NCBI RefSeq assembly: GCF_000974985.2
Contig: NZ_LAVA02000005.1
Coordinates: 94,327-158,326 of the forward strand
DNA: 64,000 nt
Reading direction: 5' to 3'
Source: Streptomyces mangrovisoli
Lineage (GTDB): Bacteria > Actinomycetota > Actinomycetes > Streptomycetales > Streptomycetaceae
Positions within the stretch are counted from its first letter, which is position 1, and each line of letters starts with the position of its first letter. This document shows positions 1 to 6,708 of this stretch, one piece after another. A program made the position numbers and the translations under genes. The notes under the pieces were generated by a model. The model saw only the letters and a list, made by a program, of their open reading frames with translations, searched no databases and was not told the origin of the DNA.

Positions 1-153
1 GACATCGACGTACGGCACGAAAGCCTGCTGGCGTGGGCGAAGGAGCACGGCCTGGCACCGGCCGGCTTCAACGCCGTCATGACGTACGGGATCACCGAGC
101 TGCCCGGGGACTGGACGCGACGCTTCGCCCCGCTGACGGTCGCGGCGGGCTGA
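1..153 (+). CDS. C-terminal end of an unidentified protein (partial)
   Basis: The reading frame is open from the first base to a TGA at 151-153 and encodes the last 50 residues of a protein that begins outside the window. The piece contains LLAWAKEHGL and ends in FAPLTVAAG, with GC-rich third positions typical of a real gene here. It is followed within 10 bases by a strong hairpin, which supports it being a true gene end. The fragment is too short for me to name a family. Confidence 0.6.
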   Translation, partial: DIDVRHESLLAWAKEHGLAPAGFNAVMTYGITELPGDWTRRFAPLTVAAG

Positions 154-160
154 GCACGGC

Positions 161-196
161 GGGGCGGCTCCTCCCCGGGGGAAGAGCCGCCCTTCT
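161..196 (+). terminator. hairpin terminator
   Basis: A 9-bp perfect stem GGGCGGCTC (162-170) / GAGCCGCCC (184-192) starts 8 bases after the upstream stop codon and is followed by a short pyrimidine run. This is a typical Streptomyces intrinsic-type terminator for the truncated first gene. Confidence 0.7.
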
Positions 197-320
197 GCCT
201 GCCGGGCCCGACGAGGGCCCGACGGGCGCCGTCAGCGGCCGCTGCGCACCGTCAGTGGCCGCTGTGCGCCTCCGGAGCAGCCGCCTGGCCCGACGGGCGC
301 CTCGCGGAAGCGAAAGGCCG

Positions 321-743
321 TCAGGCGAGCGTCTCGGCCGCCGCCGTCGCGAAGGAGTGGTCCTGCTCGGGAGCTCCGCCGCCGACGCCCACGGCGCCGA
401 CGAGCCGGCCGTCGCGCCGCACCGGGACACCTCCGGCGATGAACAGCAGCGGCCGGTCGAGGGCGGTGGGCAGGGTGTGGAAGAGCCCGCCCGGCTGCAC
501 GGCGTCCACGAGGTCGGCGGTGGGCGCGTTCAGCTGGAGCGCCGTGTATGCCTTGCGGGTGCTGGTCTCCCCGGAGATCAGCACGGCACGGTCGTCCCGC
601 CGGAAGGCCAGCAGGTGGCCACCGGCGTCCAGCACGGTGACGCTGACGGCGACTCCGGCGGCGTCGGCGGCTTCACGGGCGGTGGCGACGAGGGCTTCCG
701 CGTCCTCGATGGTCAGCGGGGCGACGGTGGTGGCGGTGGTCAT
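321..743 (-). CDS. GlcG/HbpS family (DUF336) protein
   Basis: A 140-residue protein of the GlcG/HbpS family. HbpS in Streptomyces is a secreted haem-binding, redox-sensing octamer; other members are accessory proteins of unknown role. Seen here: the family core with SVTVLDAGGHLLAFRRDD near residue 35, a central RKAYTAL helix and a C-terminal GGVPVRRDGRLVGAVGVGG strand pair. No signal peptide is visible, so it is probably cytoplasmic, unlike HbpS. The ATG is supported by AAGGAG eight bases upstream. It lies 83 bases downstream of the MFS gene on the same strand and may be read with it. Haem binding is not shown by the sequence. Confidence 0.8.
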   Translation of the reverse strand: MTTATTVAPLTIEDAEALVATAREAADAAGVAVSVTVLDAGGHLLAFRRDDRAVLISGETSTRKAYTALQLNAPTADLVDAVQPGGLFHTLPTALDRPLLFIAGGVPVRRDGRLVGAVGVGGGAPEQDHSFATAAAETLA

Positions 744-826
744 GGGGTCGTTCTCCTTGCGTGTGGTGCTTGGGGTCGGGAGCCCGGTGCCCGGTCGTAG
801 GGGCGGGGTTCAGCGACCGGTGGGGG

Positions 827-2080
827 TCAGGGGTGCGCCGGGCTGCGGCGCTCGGCGGGGACGGAGCCCGCGACGGCGGCGGTGGCCGAGGTGGCGGTGG
901 ACACCGGGGCGGTGGACACCGGTGCGGATGGGGCGACGCCACGGCGTTCGAGCGTGGCCGACAGGACCGCGAGCACGAGGGCGGCCGCCGCGAGTGCCGC
1001 ACCGACCCAGTTGGGGGCGGTGTAGCCGAGGCCCGCGGAGATCACGAGGCCGCCGAGCCAGGCGGACAGTGCGTTGCCGAGGTTGAAGGCGCCGATGTTC
1101 ACGGCCGACGCCAGCGTCGGGGCGCCGTGCGCCTGGTCCAGGACGCGCTTCTGGAGCGGGGGGACCGTGGCGAAGCCGAGGGCGCCGATCAGGGTGATCG
1201 TGACGGCCGCGAGGACCTTGTCGTGCGCGGTGACCGTGAAGAGCGCGAGCACCACGGCCAGGGCGCCGAGCGAGACGTACAGCATCGGCATCAGGGCGCG
1301 GTCGGCGAACCGCCCGCCGAGAAGGTTGCCGCCGACCATGCCGAGTCCGAAGAGGACCAGCAGCCAGGTGACCGAGCCGTCCGCGTAGCCGGCCACGTGG
1401 GTCATCATCGGCGCGATGTAGGTGACGGCCGCGAAGACGCCGCCGAAGCCGAGGACGGTCATCGCCATGGCGAGCAGCACCTGGGTGTTCCTGAAGGCGG
1501 CCAGTTCGTGACGCAGGCGCACACCCTCCGGCCGCGGCATCTCGGGGACGAGCCGGGCGACACCGGCCAGGCCCACCACGCCGAGGGCGGCGACGATGCC
1601 GAAGGTCACCCGCCAGCCGACATGCTGTCCGACGAGCGTGCCCAGCGGGACGCCGACCACATTCGCCACGGTCAGACCGGTGAACATCAGCGCGATGGCG
1701 CCGGCCTTCTTCTGCGGCGCGACCAGTTCCGCCGCGACCACCGAGCCGATGCCGAAGAAGGCGCCGTGGGCGAGGGACGCGACGATCCGGCCGATCAGCA
1801 TCACGGCGAAGGTGGGGGCGACGGCCGAGAGCAGGTTCCCGGCGATGAAGAGGCCCATCAGCACCATCAGCATCCGCTTGCGCGGGACCTTGGTGCCGAG
1901 GACGGTCATCAGCGGAGCGCCGACCACCACGCCCAGGGCGTAGCCGGTCACCAGCAGGCCCGCGGTGGGGATGGAGACCCCGAAGTCGCCGGCGACCTCG
2001 GGCAGCAGGCCCATGATCACGAACTCGGTGGTGCCGATTCCGAAGGCCCCGATCGCGAGGGCCAGAAGCGCGAGAGGCAT
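827..2080 (-). CDS. MFS transporter (drug/sugar efflux type)
   Basis: A 417-residue major facilitator protein of the AraJ/DHA1 efflux type. The first helix carries GTTEFVIMGLLPEVA, typical of this branch, and the helix 2-3 loop has the MFS signature as GTKVPRKRMLM. About twelve hydrophobic segments can be traced, ending in a short charged tail. The reading frame is open upstream to 2158, but the ATG at 2080 follows GGAAGG and starts directly at the first helix, so I chose it. It is transcribed away from a marR gene, and the shared spacer holds repeat operators, so drug- or phenolic-responsive repression is likely. The substrate is unknown. Confidence 0.88.
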   Translation of the reverse strand: MPLALLALAIGAFGIGTTEFVIMGLLPEVAGDFGVSIPTAGLLVTGYALGVVVGAPLMTVLGTKVPRKRMLMVLMGLFIAGNLLSAVAPTFAVMLIGRIVASLAHGAFFGIGSVVAAELVAPQKKAGAIALMFTGLTVANVVGVPLGTLVGQHVGWRVTFGIVAALGVVGLAGVARLVPEMPRPEGVRLRHELAAFRNTQVLLAMAMTVLGFGGVFAAVTYIAPMMTHVAGYADGSVTWLLVLFGLGMVGGNLLGGRFADRALMPMLYVSLGALAVVLALFTVTAHDKVLAAVTITLIGALGFATVPPLQKRVLDQAHGAPTLASAVNIGAFNLGNALSAWLGGLVISAGLGYTAPNWVGAALAAAALVLAVLSATLERRGVAPSAPVSTAPVSTATSATAAVAGSVPAERRSPAHP

Positions 2081-2102
2081 GTGGGGGTACACCTTCCCAG
2101 AG

Positions 2103-2159
2103 ATTGCAGATGCGCTTTGCGTGCGTCCACAATAATTGCAGACGCGGGATACTTGCAAG
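2103..2159. promoter_or_regulatory. repeat operators in the marR/MFS spacer
   Basis: Two direct repeats ATTGCAGATGCG (2103-2114) and ATTGCAGACGCG (2135-2146), plus the palindrome CTTGCAAG (2152-2159), lie between the divergent MFS and marR genes. All share a TTGCA core and they overlap the predicted MFS promoter. They are good candidates for binding sites of the neighbouring MarR protein. Confidence 0.55.
2129..2158 (-). promoter_or_regulatory. promoter of the MFS gene
   Basis: Read leftwards: -35 TTGCAA (complement of 2153-2158), an 18-base spacer, and -10 TATTGT (complement of 2129-2134). The start codon lies about 50 bases downstream. Both hexamers overlap the TTGCA repeats, which would allow repression by steric blocking. 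Confidence 0.5.
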
Positions 2160-2219
2160 CGACGGCTATCGCGGGGCTGCCCTATCCTGGACGCAGCCGC
2201 TCAGGGACGGAGGAAAGCC

Positions 2220-2699
2220 ATGACAGCGACGGATCCCGCGCTCACCGCCCTCTCCCAGGGCTGGTGCGCCCTGTCTCTGCTGCACGGGAGGATCGAGGCG
2301 CACATCGAGCGCGCGCTCCAGGCCGGGCACCGGCTGAGCGTGCGGGAGTACTCGCTGCTCGACGTGCTCAGCAGGCAGCACGACGGCGAGGGGGGCCATC
2401 TCCAGATGAAGCAGGTCGCCGACGCGGTCGTGCTCAGCCAGAGCGCCACCACCCGCCTGGTCACCCGGCTGGAGGACCGTGGGCTGCTCGAGCGCTACCT
2501 CTGCCCGACCGACCGCCGCGGCATCTACACCAACGTCACGGAGACGGGCCGAGAGCTCCTGGAGGAGGCTCGCCCGACCAACGACTCCGCCCTGCGCGAG
2601 GCCCTGGACGAGGCGGCCCTGAACCCCGAACTGGCCCCGCTGGTCCGGGTCGTGGAGTCGCTGCACGCCCCGGCGGAGGGCGCGGGGCTGCCCGCATAG
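2220..2699 (+). CDS. MarR family transcriptional regulator
   Basis: A 159-residue winged-helix regulator of the MarR family. The DNA-binding part includes the recognition helix region VLSQSATTRLVTRLEDRGLL and the wing CPTDRRGIYTNVT with the conserved DRR. N- and C-terminal helices would form the dimer interface. The ATG follows GGAGGA with ideal spacing; an in-frame ATG further upstream (2136) lies inside the operator region and lacks such a site. The gene diverges from an MFS exporter and probably represses it and itself. It is followed after 9 bases by a GNAT gene, so the two are likely co-transcribed. Confidence 0.9.
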   Translation: MTATDPALTALSQGWCALSLLHGRIEAHIERALQAGHRLSVREYSLLDVLSRQHDGEGGHLQMKQVADAVVLSQSATTRLVTRLEDRGLLERYLCPTDRRGIYTNVTETGRELLEEARPTNDSALREALDEAALNPELAPLVRVVESLHAPAEGAGLPA

Positions 2700-2708
2700 G
2701 GTGCGGGC
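2690..2708 (+). other. hairpin across the marR stop codon
   Basis: GCCCGCA (2690-2696) and TGCGGGC (2702-2708) form a perfect 7-bp stem with a 5-base loop holding the marR TAG. The right arm abuts the ATG of the next gene, and the spacer offers no clear Shine-Dalgarno site. It may couple or limit translation of the downstream GNAT gene. Confidence 0.45.
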
Positions 2709-3182
2709 ATGGAAGATCTCGAAGGTGCCGGTCCGGATCTCGTCATACGTCCCGCCGTCGCCACCGATGTGCCCGCGATCGTCGCCCTGCTCGCGGACGA
2801 TCCGCTCGGTGCGCAGCGCGAATCGCCGGACGACCCGGCCCCGTACCTGGCCGCGTTCCAGCGGATCGACGCCGATCCGAACCAGCATCTGGTCGTCGCG
2901 GTCCGCGCGGACCAATTGATCGGAACCCTCCAGCTCACGATCGTCCCGGGGCTGTCCCGGCGCGGCGCCACGCGCTCGATCATCGAGGCCGTCCGAATCC
3001 ACGCGGACGAGCGCGGCAGCGGTCTGGGCAGCCGTTTCATCGAGTGGGCGGTCGCGGAGTCCCGGCGTCAGGGCTGCCGGTTGGTGCAGCTCACGTCCGA
3101 CGCCTCGCGCACCGACGCCCATCGCTTCTACGAGCGTCTCGGTTTCACGGCGTCGCACGTGGGCTTCAAGCTCGCGCTCTGA
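2709..3182 (+). CDS. GNAT family N-acetyltransferase
   Basis: A 157-residue acetyltransferase. Motif A, which binds the acetyl-CoA pyrophosphate, is visible as DERGSGLGSRFIEWAV around residue 100. It is followed by the motif B segment DAHRFYERLGF, placing it close to the small GNAT enzymes that act on amines or small-molecule N-termini. The ATG begins 9 bases after the marR stop, so expression is probably coupled to marR. The acceptor substrate cannot be read from sequence; a role in modifying an antibiotic or metabolite handled by the neighbouring exporter is only a guess. Confidence 0.85.
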   Translation: MEDLEGAGPDLVIRPAVATDVPAIVALLADDPLGAQRESPDDPAPYLAAFQRIDADPNQHLVVAVRADQLIGTLQLTIVPGLSRRGATRSIIEAVRIHADERGSGLGSRFIEWAVAESRRQGCRLVQLTSDASRTDAHRFYERLGFTASHVGFKLAL

Positions 3183-3260
3183 GGGCGGCCACCGCCGCAG
3201 CCATGGCCACGAGCACGACCACGAGCCACAGCCACAGCCACGGACGCGCTCCGCGGCAGC

Positions 3261-3306
3261 ACGTCCGAGGGGCCCTGTTTCACGTGAAACAGGGCCCCTC
3301 GGACGT
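3261..3306. terminator. 46-bp perfect palindrome with parS at its centre
   Basis: Bases 3261-3306 are a perfect palindrome with no loop, centred on the parS core at 3277-3290. It lies between two converging genes (GNAT ending at 3182, serine hydrolase ending at 3326) and so can act as a bidirectional terminator as well as a ParB-binding site. Confidence 0.75.
3277..3290. other. parS centromere site 1
   Basis: An exact GTTTCACGTGAAAC, the Streptomyces ParB-binding sequence, in the spacer between convergent genes. Part of the oriC-proximal parS cluster. Confidence 0.95.
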
Positions 3307-3325
3307 CACCTCGTTCGCCGTGCCG

Positions 3326-4711
3326 TCATCCGATCCCCCGCCAGCCCTCCGGGTCGACCCCGCCGGGCACCGGAGCGCCCTCCTCGTACGGCTGGCGGGT
3401 GAACACGAACGACCCGAGGTCCAGATGGCTCACCGCCCCGTCGGGTCGGCGTACGGCCCTCAGGAGCTCTCCGGCGTAGTAGCCCTCCAGGCCGGTCCAG
3501 GTACCGTCGCCGTTCGCGCGGAACCGGGAGCGCCGGCCTTTGCCGGACAACGGCTCCAACGACAGCAGCCCGTCGGCCGTGAGACGCAGACCGTAGCCGT
3601 ACGTCCCCCAGTACCACTGCCCGGCGAGTTCCAGCAGCGCCGGATCGACCTCGCGCAGCGGCCGCCACGGCTCGGGAATCCTGGGCTCGGCCTCGGCGAC
3701 GATCCGCACGAGATCGGCTGCCACGGCGGACAGTTGGGGCCCGGAGGTGCAGTTGGCCAGCACCACGGCGGCGACATCGTCCTCGACGCCGAGGGTCAGG
3801 TTCGCGAGGAAACCCGGCAGCGAACCGGAGTGCCCCGCCAGCAGCCGGCCGTCCCGGTACTGAATCTGCATCCCCAGCCCGTACGCGACGCCGTCCGCCA
3901 CGTCCGCGACCTCCATCGGCGTGGCGGGCGTACGCATCTCCGCCACCGAAGCGGCGCTCAGGACCCGTTCGTCGCCCCGCGTCAGGAAGGCGGCGAACCG
4001 CGCCAGGTCGCCCGTGGTGGACCAGAGCTGACCCGCGGGAGCCATCCGGCCGAGATCCTCGGAGGGCTCGGGCAGCAGGGCGTCGGCCCAGGGATGCACG
4101 GCCCAGCCCCCGGCGTGCGGCGCCTCGGGTCGACCGCTCGTGCGCAGCAGGCCCAGCGGCTGGAGCACCTCGGCGCGCAGCACGTCCTCCCAGGGCGCCC
4201 CGCGCACCTCCTCCACCAGCGCGCCGAGCAGGGTGAAACCCGGGTTGGAGTAGTGGTGGCGACGGCCGACGGGGTGCAGGAAGGGCCGTTCACCGAGCAC
4301 GTCGGCCAGCTCGGGCCGCACCGAGCCGGGGGTCCGCTCCCACCACGGGCCCGGTGACTCCGCCGCCAGGCCGCCGCTGTGGGCGAGCAGTTCGGCGATC
4401 GTGGCCTCCCCCGCTCCGGTGCCCGGCAGATGCTTCTCCAGCGGGTCGGCCAGGTCGAGCAGGCCCTCGTCGCGCAGCCGCAGCACCAGGACGGCGGTGA
4501 AGGTCTTGGTGATGGAGCCGATCCGGTACTGCACGTCGTCGTCCGGCGCGTGCCCGTCGACGGAGGTGCGCGCACCCGTCCACACGGCCCGCCCGTCCCG
4601 TACGACCGTGGCCACGAGCGACGGCGCCCGCCCCTCGGCCTGCGCCACGGCGACCCGGTGCAGCAGAGCCCGTCGCGTACCGGGAAGCAGCTCTTCCTGA
4701 GGTGTTGTCAT
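3326..4711 (-). CDS. serine hydrolase, beta-lactamase/DD-peptidase fold
   Basis: A 461-residue protein of the class C beta-lactamase-like family (Pfam Beta-lactamase). The catalytic triplet is complete: SITK at residues 66-69 (nucleophile Ser66 and Lys69), YSN at 154-156 and HSG at 294-296. A C-terminal beta domain of about 100 residues follows, as in esterases and D-aminopeptidases of this family. No signal peptide is visible, which argues against a secreted penicillinase. The ATG at 4711 was chosen because the family N-terminus begins there; the open frame further upstream runs antisense into dnaB. It lies 61 bases downstream of dnaB on the same strand. The substrate is unknown: peptidase, esterase or lactamase. 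Confidence 0.87.
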   Translation of the reverse strand: MTTPQEELLPGTRRALLHRVAVAQAEGRAPSLVATVVRDGRAVWTGARTSVDGHAPDDDVQYRIGSITKTFTAVLVLRLRDEGLLDLADPLEKHLPGTGAGEATIAELLAHSGGLAAESPGPWWERTPGSVRPELADVLGERPFLHPVGRRHHYSNPGFTLLGALVEEVRGAPWEDVLRAEVLQPLGLLRTSGRPEAPHAGGWAVHPWADALLPEPSEDLGRMAPAGQLWSTTGDLARFAAFLTRGDERVLSAASVAEMRTPATPMEVADVADGVAYGLGMQIQYRDGRLLAGHSGSLPGFLANLTLGVEDDVAAVVLANCTSGPQLSAVAADLVRIVAEAEPRIPEPWRPLREVDPALLELAGQWYWGTYGYGLRLTADGLLSLEPLSGKGRRSRFRANGDGTWTGLEGYYAGELLRAVRRPDGAVSHLDLGSFVFTRQPYEEGAPVPGGVDPEGWRGIG

Positions 4712-4772
4712 GGGCCCAGTCCACCTGCCGGGCCACCGCACGTCGAGCCCATTTCGCCGGGCGCGGCCCAGG

Positions 4773-6248
4773 TCAGGTCTGTGCCATGTCCACGAAGCGC
4801 GAGTAGTGGCCCTGGAAGGCGACCGTGATCGTCGCTGTGGGGCCGTTACGGTGCTTGGCCACGATGAGGTCGGCCTCGCCGGCGCGCGGGGATTCCTTCT
4901 CGTAGGCGTCCTCGCGGTGCAGCAGGATGACCATGTCCGCGTCCTGCTCGATGGAGCCGGACTCACGCAGGTCGGACACCATGGGCTTCTTGTCGGTGCG
5001 CTGCTCGGGGCCACGGTTCAGCTGGGAGAGCGCGATCACCGGGATCTCCAGCTCCTTGGCGAGCAGCTTGAGGTTACGGGACATGTCCGAGACCTCCTGC
5101 TGACGGCTCTCGGCGCGCTTGGAGCCGCCGGACTGCATCAGCTGGAGGTAGTCGATGACGACCAGCTTGATGTCATTGCGCTGCTTGAGGCGGCGGCACT
5201 TGGCACGGATCTCCATCATCGACAGGTTCGGGGAATCGTCGATGAACAGAGGGGCCGCGGACACGTCGGGCATCCGACGGGCGAGCCGGGTCCAGTCCTC
5301 GTCGGTCATGGTTCCGGAGCGCATGTGGTGCAGGGCGACCCGGGCCTCCGCCGACAGCAGACGCATCGCGATCTCGTTGCGGCCCATCTCCAGGGAGAAG
5401 ATGACGCTGGGCAGGTTGTGCTTGATCGACGCGGCACGCGCGAAGTCCAGCGCGAGCGTCGACTTACCCATGGCGGGACGGGCCGCGATGACGATCATCT
5501 GCCCCGGGTGCAGACCGTTGGTGAGGGAGTCGAAGTCGGTGAATCCCGTGGGCACACCGGTCATCTCGCCGCTGCGCGAGCCGATCGCCTCGATCTCGTC
5601 GAGCGCGCCCTCCATGATGTCGCCGAGCGGGAGGTAGTCCTCGCTGGTGCGCTGCTCGGTGACCGCGTAGATCTCGGCCTGCGCGCGGTTGACGATCTCG
5701 TCGACGTCGTCGTCCGCCGCGTACCCCATCTGGGTGATGCGGGTGCCGGCCTCGACCAGGCGGCGCAGCACGGCGCGTTCGTGGACGATCTCCGCGTAGT
5801 ACTCGGCGTTGGCCGCCGTGGGCACGGTCTGGACGAGCGTGTGCAGGTACGCCGCGCCGCCGACCTTGTTGATCTCGCCGCGCTTGGTCAGCTCGGCCGC
5901 GATGGTGATGGGGTCGGCCGGCTCGCCCTTGGCGTAGATGTCCAGGATCGCCTGGAAGATCGTCTCGTGGGCGGGCTTGTAGAAGTCGTGGCCCTTGATC
6001 ACCTCGACGACGTCGGCGATGGCGTCCTTGGACAGGAGCATGCCACCGAGCACGGACTGCTCGGCGTCGAGGTCCTGCGGGGGGAGCCGCTCGAAGGAGG
6101 GACCCGCACCGTCCCACGCGCCGCCCTCGCGACCACGGTCGTGCTGCTCGTCACGTGTCCGGCCGCCGTCCCGGCGGCGGGTGGCGGGCAGGCGATCACT
6201 GGGACCACTGTCGGCCCACGGATCGTCCAAGGGCTCGGAAATGCTCAC
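4773..6248 (-). CDS. dnaB: replicative DNA helicase DnaB
   Basis: A 491-residue hexameric replicative helicase that unwinds DNA ahead of the fork and binds DnaG primase. The N-terminal domain starts at the LDAEQSVLGGML motif, followed by the linker and a RecA-like domain. That domain has Walker A as ARPAMGKSTLA, Walker B as VVIDYLQLM, and the DNA-binding/arginine-finger region SQLNRGPEQRTDKKP. A roughly 60-residue charged N-terminal extension (WADSGPSDRLPATRRRD) is usual for Streptomyces. The GTG at 6248 follows GGAGG; upstream in-frame codons lack such a site. No intein is present. No dnaC loader gene is seen; a dciA gene lies at 46.8 kb. Confidence 0.97.
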   Translation of the reverse strand: MSISEPLDDPWADSGPSDRLPATRRRDGGRTRDEQHDRGREGGAWDGAGPSFERLPPQDLDAEQSVLGGMLLSKDAIADVVEVIKGHDFYKPAHETIFQAILDIYAKGEPADPITIAAELTKRGEINKVGGAAYLHTLVQTVPTAANAEYYAEIVHERAVLRRLVEAGTRITQMGYAADDDVDEIVNRAQAEIYAVTEQRTSEDYLPLGDIMEGALDEIEAIGSRSGEMTGVPTGFTDFDSLTNGLHPGQMIVIAARPAMGKSTLALDFARAASIKHNLPSVIFSLEMGRNEIAMRLLSAEARVALHHMRSGTMTDEDWTRLARRMPDVSAAPLFIDDSPNLSMMEIRAKCRRLKQRNDIKLVVIDYLQLMQSGGSKRAESRQQEVSDMSRNLKLLAKELEIPVIALSQLNRGPEQRTDKKPMVSDLRESGSIEQDADMVILLHREDAYEKESPRAGEADLIVAKHRNGPTATITVAFQGHYSRFVDMAQT

Positions 6249-6708
6249 CGAACCGCCTCCTCCCGTCCGCGCTGCGGACCTCGCCGTGCCTCTTTGTTCT
6301 ACGGCACAGCACTGACAACTAAGGGACCCAACTCCGGTTGTGGCGCGTCGGTTTTGTGGTGGTTCCGAGGCCTGGGGATGGAAGCGGGCGCCGGACCACG
6401 TTAGGCCCGTCGGCACCGTCAGCCAATCTGGTTATCCACAGGCCATGTGGACGACGGCCCCGATGCTGTGGAGAACTCGGCAAAACCTGTGTACGAGTCG
6501 GTGGACAGCCCTGTGAACAAGACCTCGGAACTTCCGCGCAACAGTCTCTGACCTGCATCTTTCCCATCCACCGGCTGTGCAGAAGAAAAACTTCCCCAGT
6601 CGGCGCAAGATCCCCTCCCACAAGCCGGGCGAGCGCCCGCCACCGAAGGATCAGTAAGGGTCAGTATGGGATTGCATCTCTTACCTGTGGACGATTAGAT
6701 TAGTGCGT
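6249..6708. other. dnaB/MATE spacer with a DnaA-box-like cluster
   Basis: This 460-base gene-free spacer separates two divergent genes. It holds a perfect DnaA box TTATCCACA (6432-6440) and inverted near-boxes TGTGGACGA (6446-6454), TGTGGAGAA (6467-6475), TGTGAACAA (6512-6520) and TGTGGACGA (6686-6694). The last lies between the promoter hexamers of the MATE gene. The spacer is less GC-rich than its surroundings. I see no coding frame with proper codon bias in it. Confidence 0.6.
6672..6700 (+). promoter_or_regulatory. promoter of the MATE gene, probably leaderless
   Basis: -35 TTGCAT (6672-6677), a 17-base spacer and -10 TTAGAT (6695-6700). The expected transcription start falls at about 6707-6709, on the ATG at 6709. 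There is no Shine-Dalgarno site in front of that ATG, which fits a leaderless mRNA. A DnaA-box-like TGTGGACGA occupies the end of the spacer. Confidence 0.5.

Noticed and set aside
761..4357. A 1198-codon open frame on the + strand, and similar very long frames elsewhere (for example 10120-12780 and 50145-52751 on the - strand)
   Set aside because: They are antisense shadows of well-supported genes; high GC removes stop codons from the other frames. Their translations are low-complexity and match no family.
3326..4711. Secreted beta-lactamase
   Set aside because: The active-site motifs are present but there is no signal peptide, and the C-terminal domain is that of esterase or peptidase relatives, so only a serine hydrolase is claimed.
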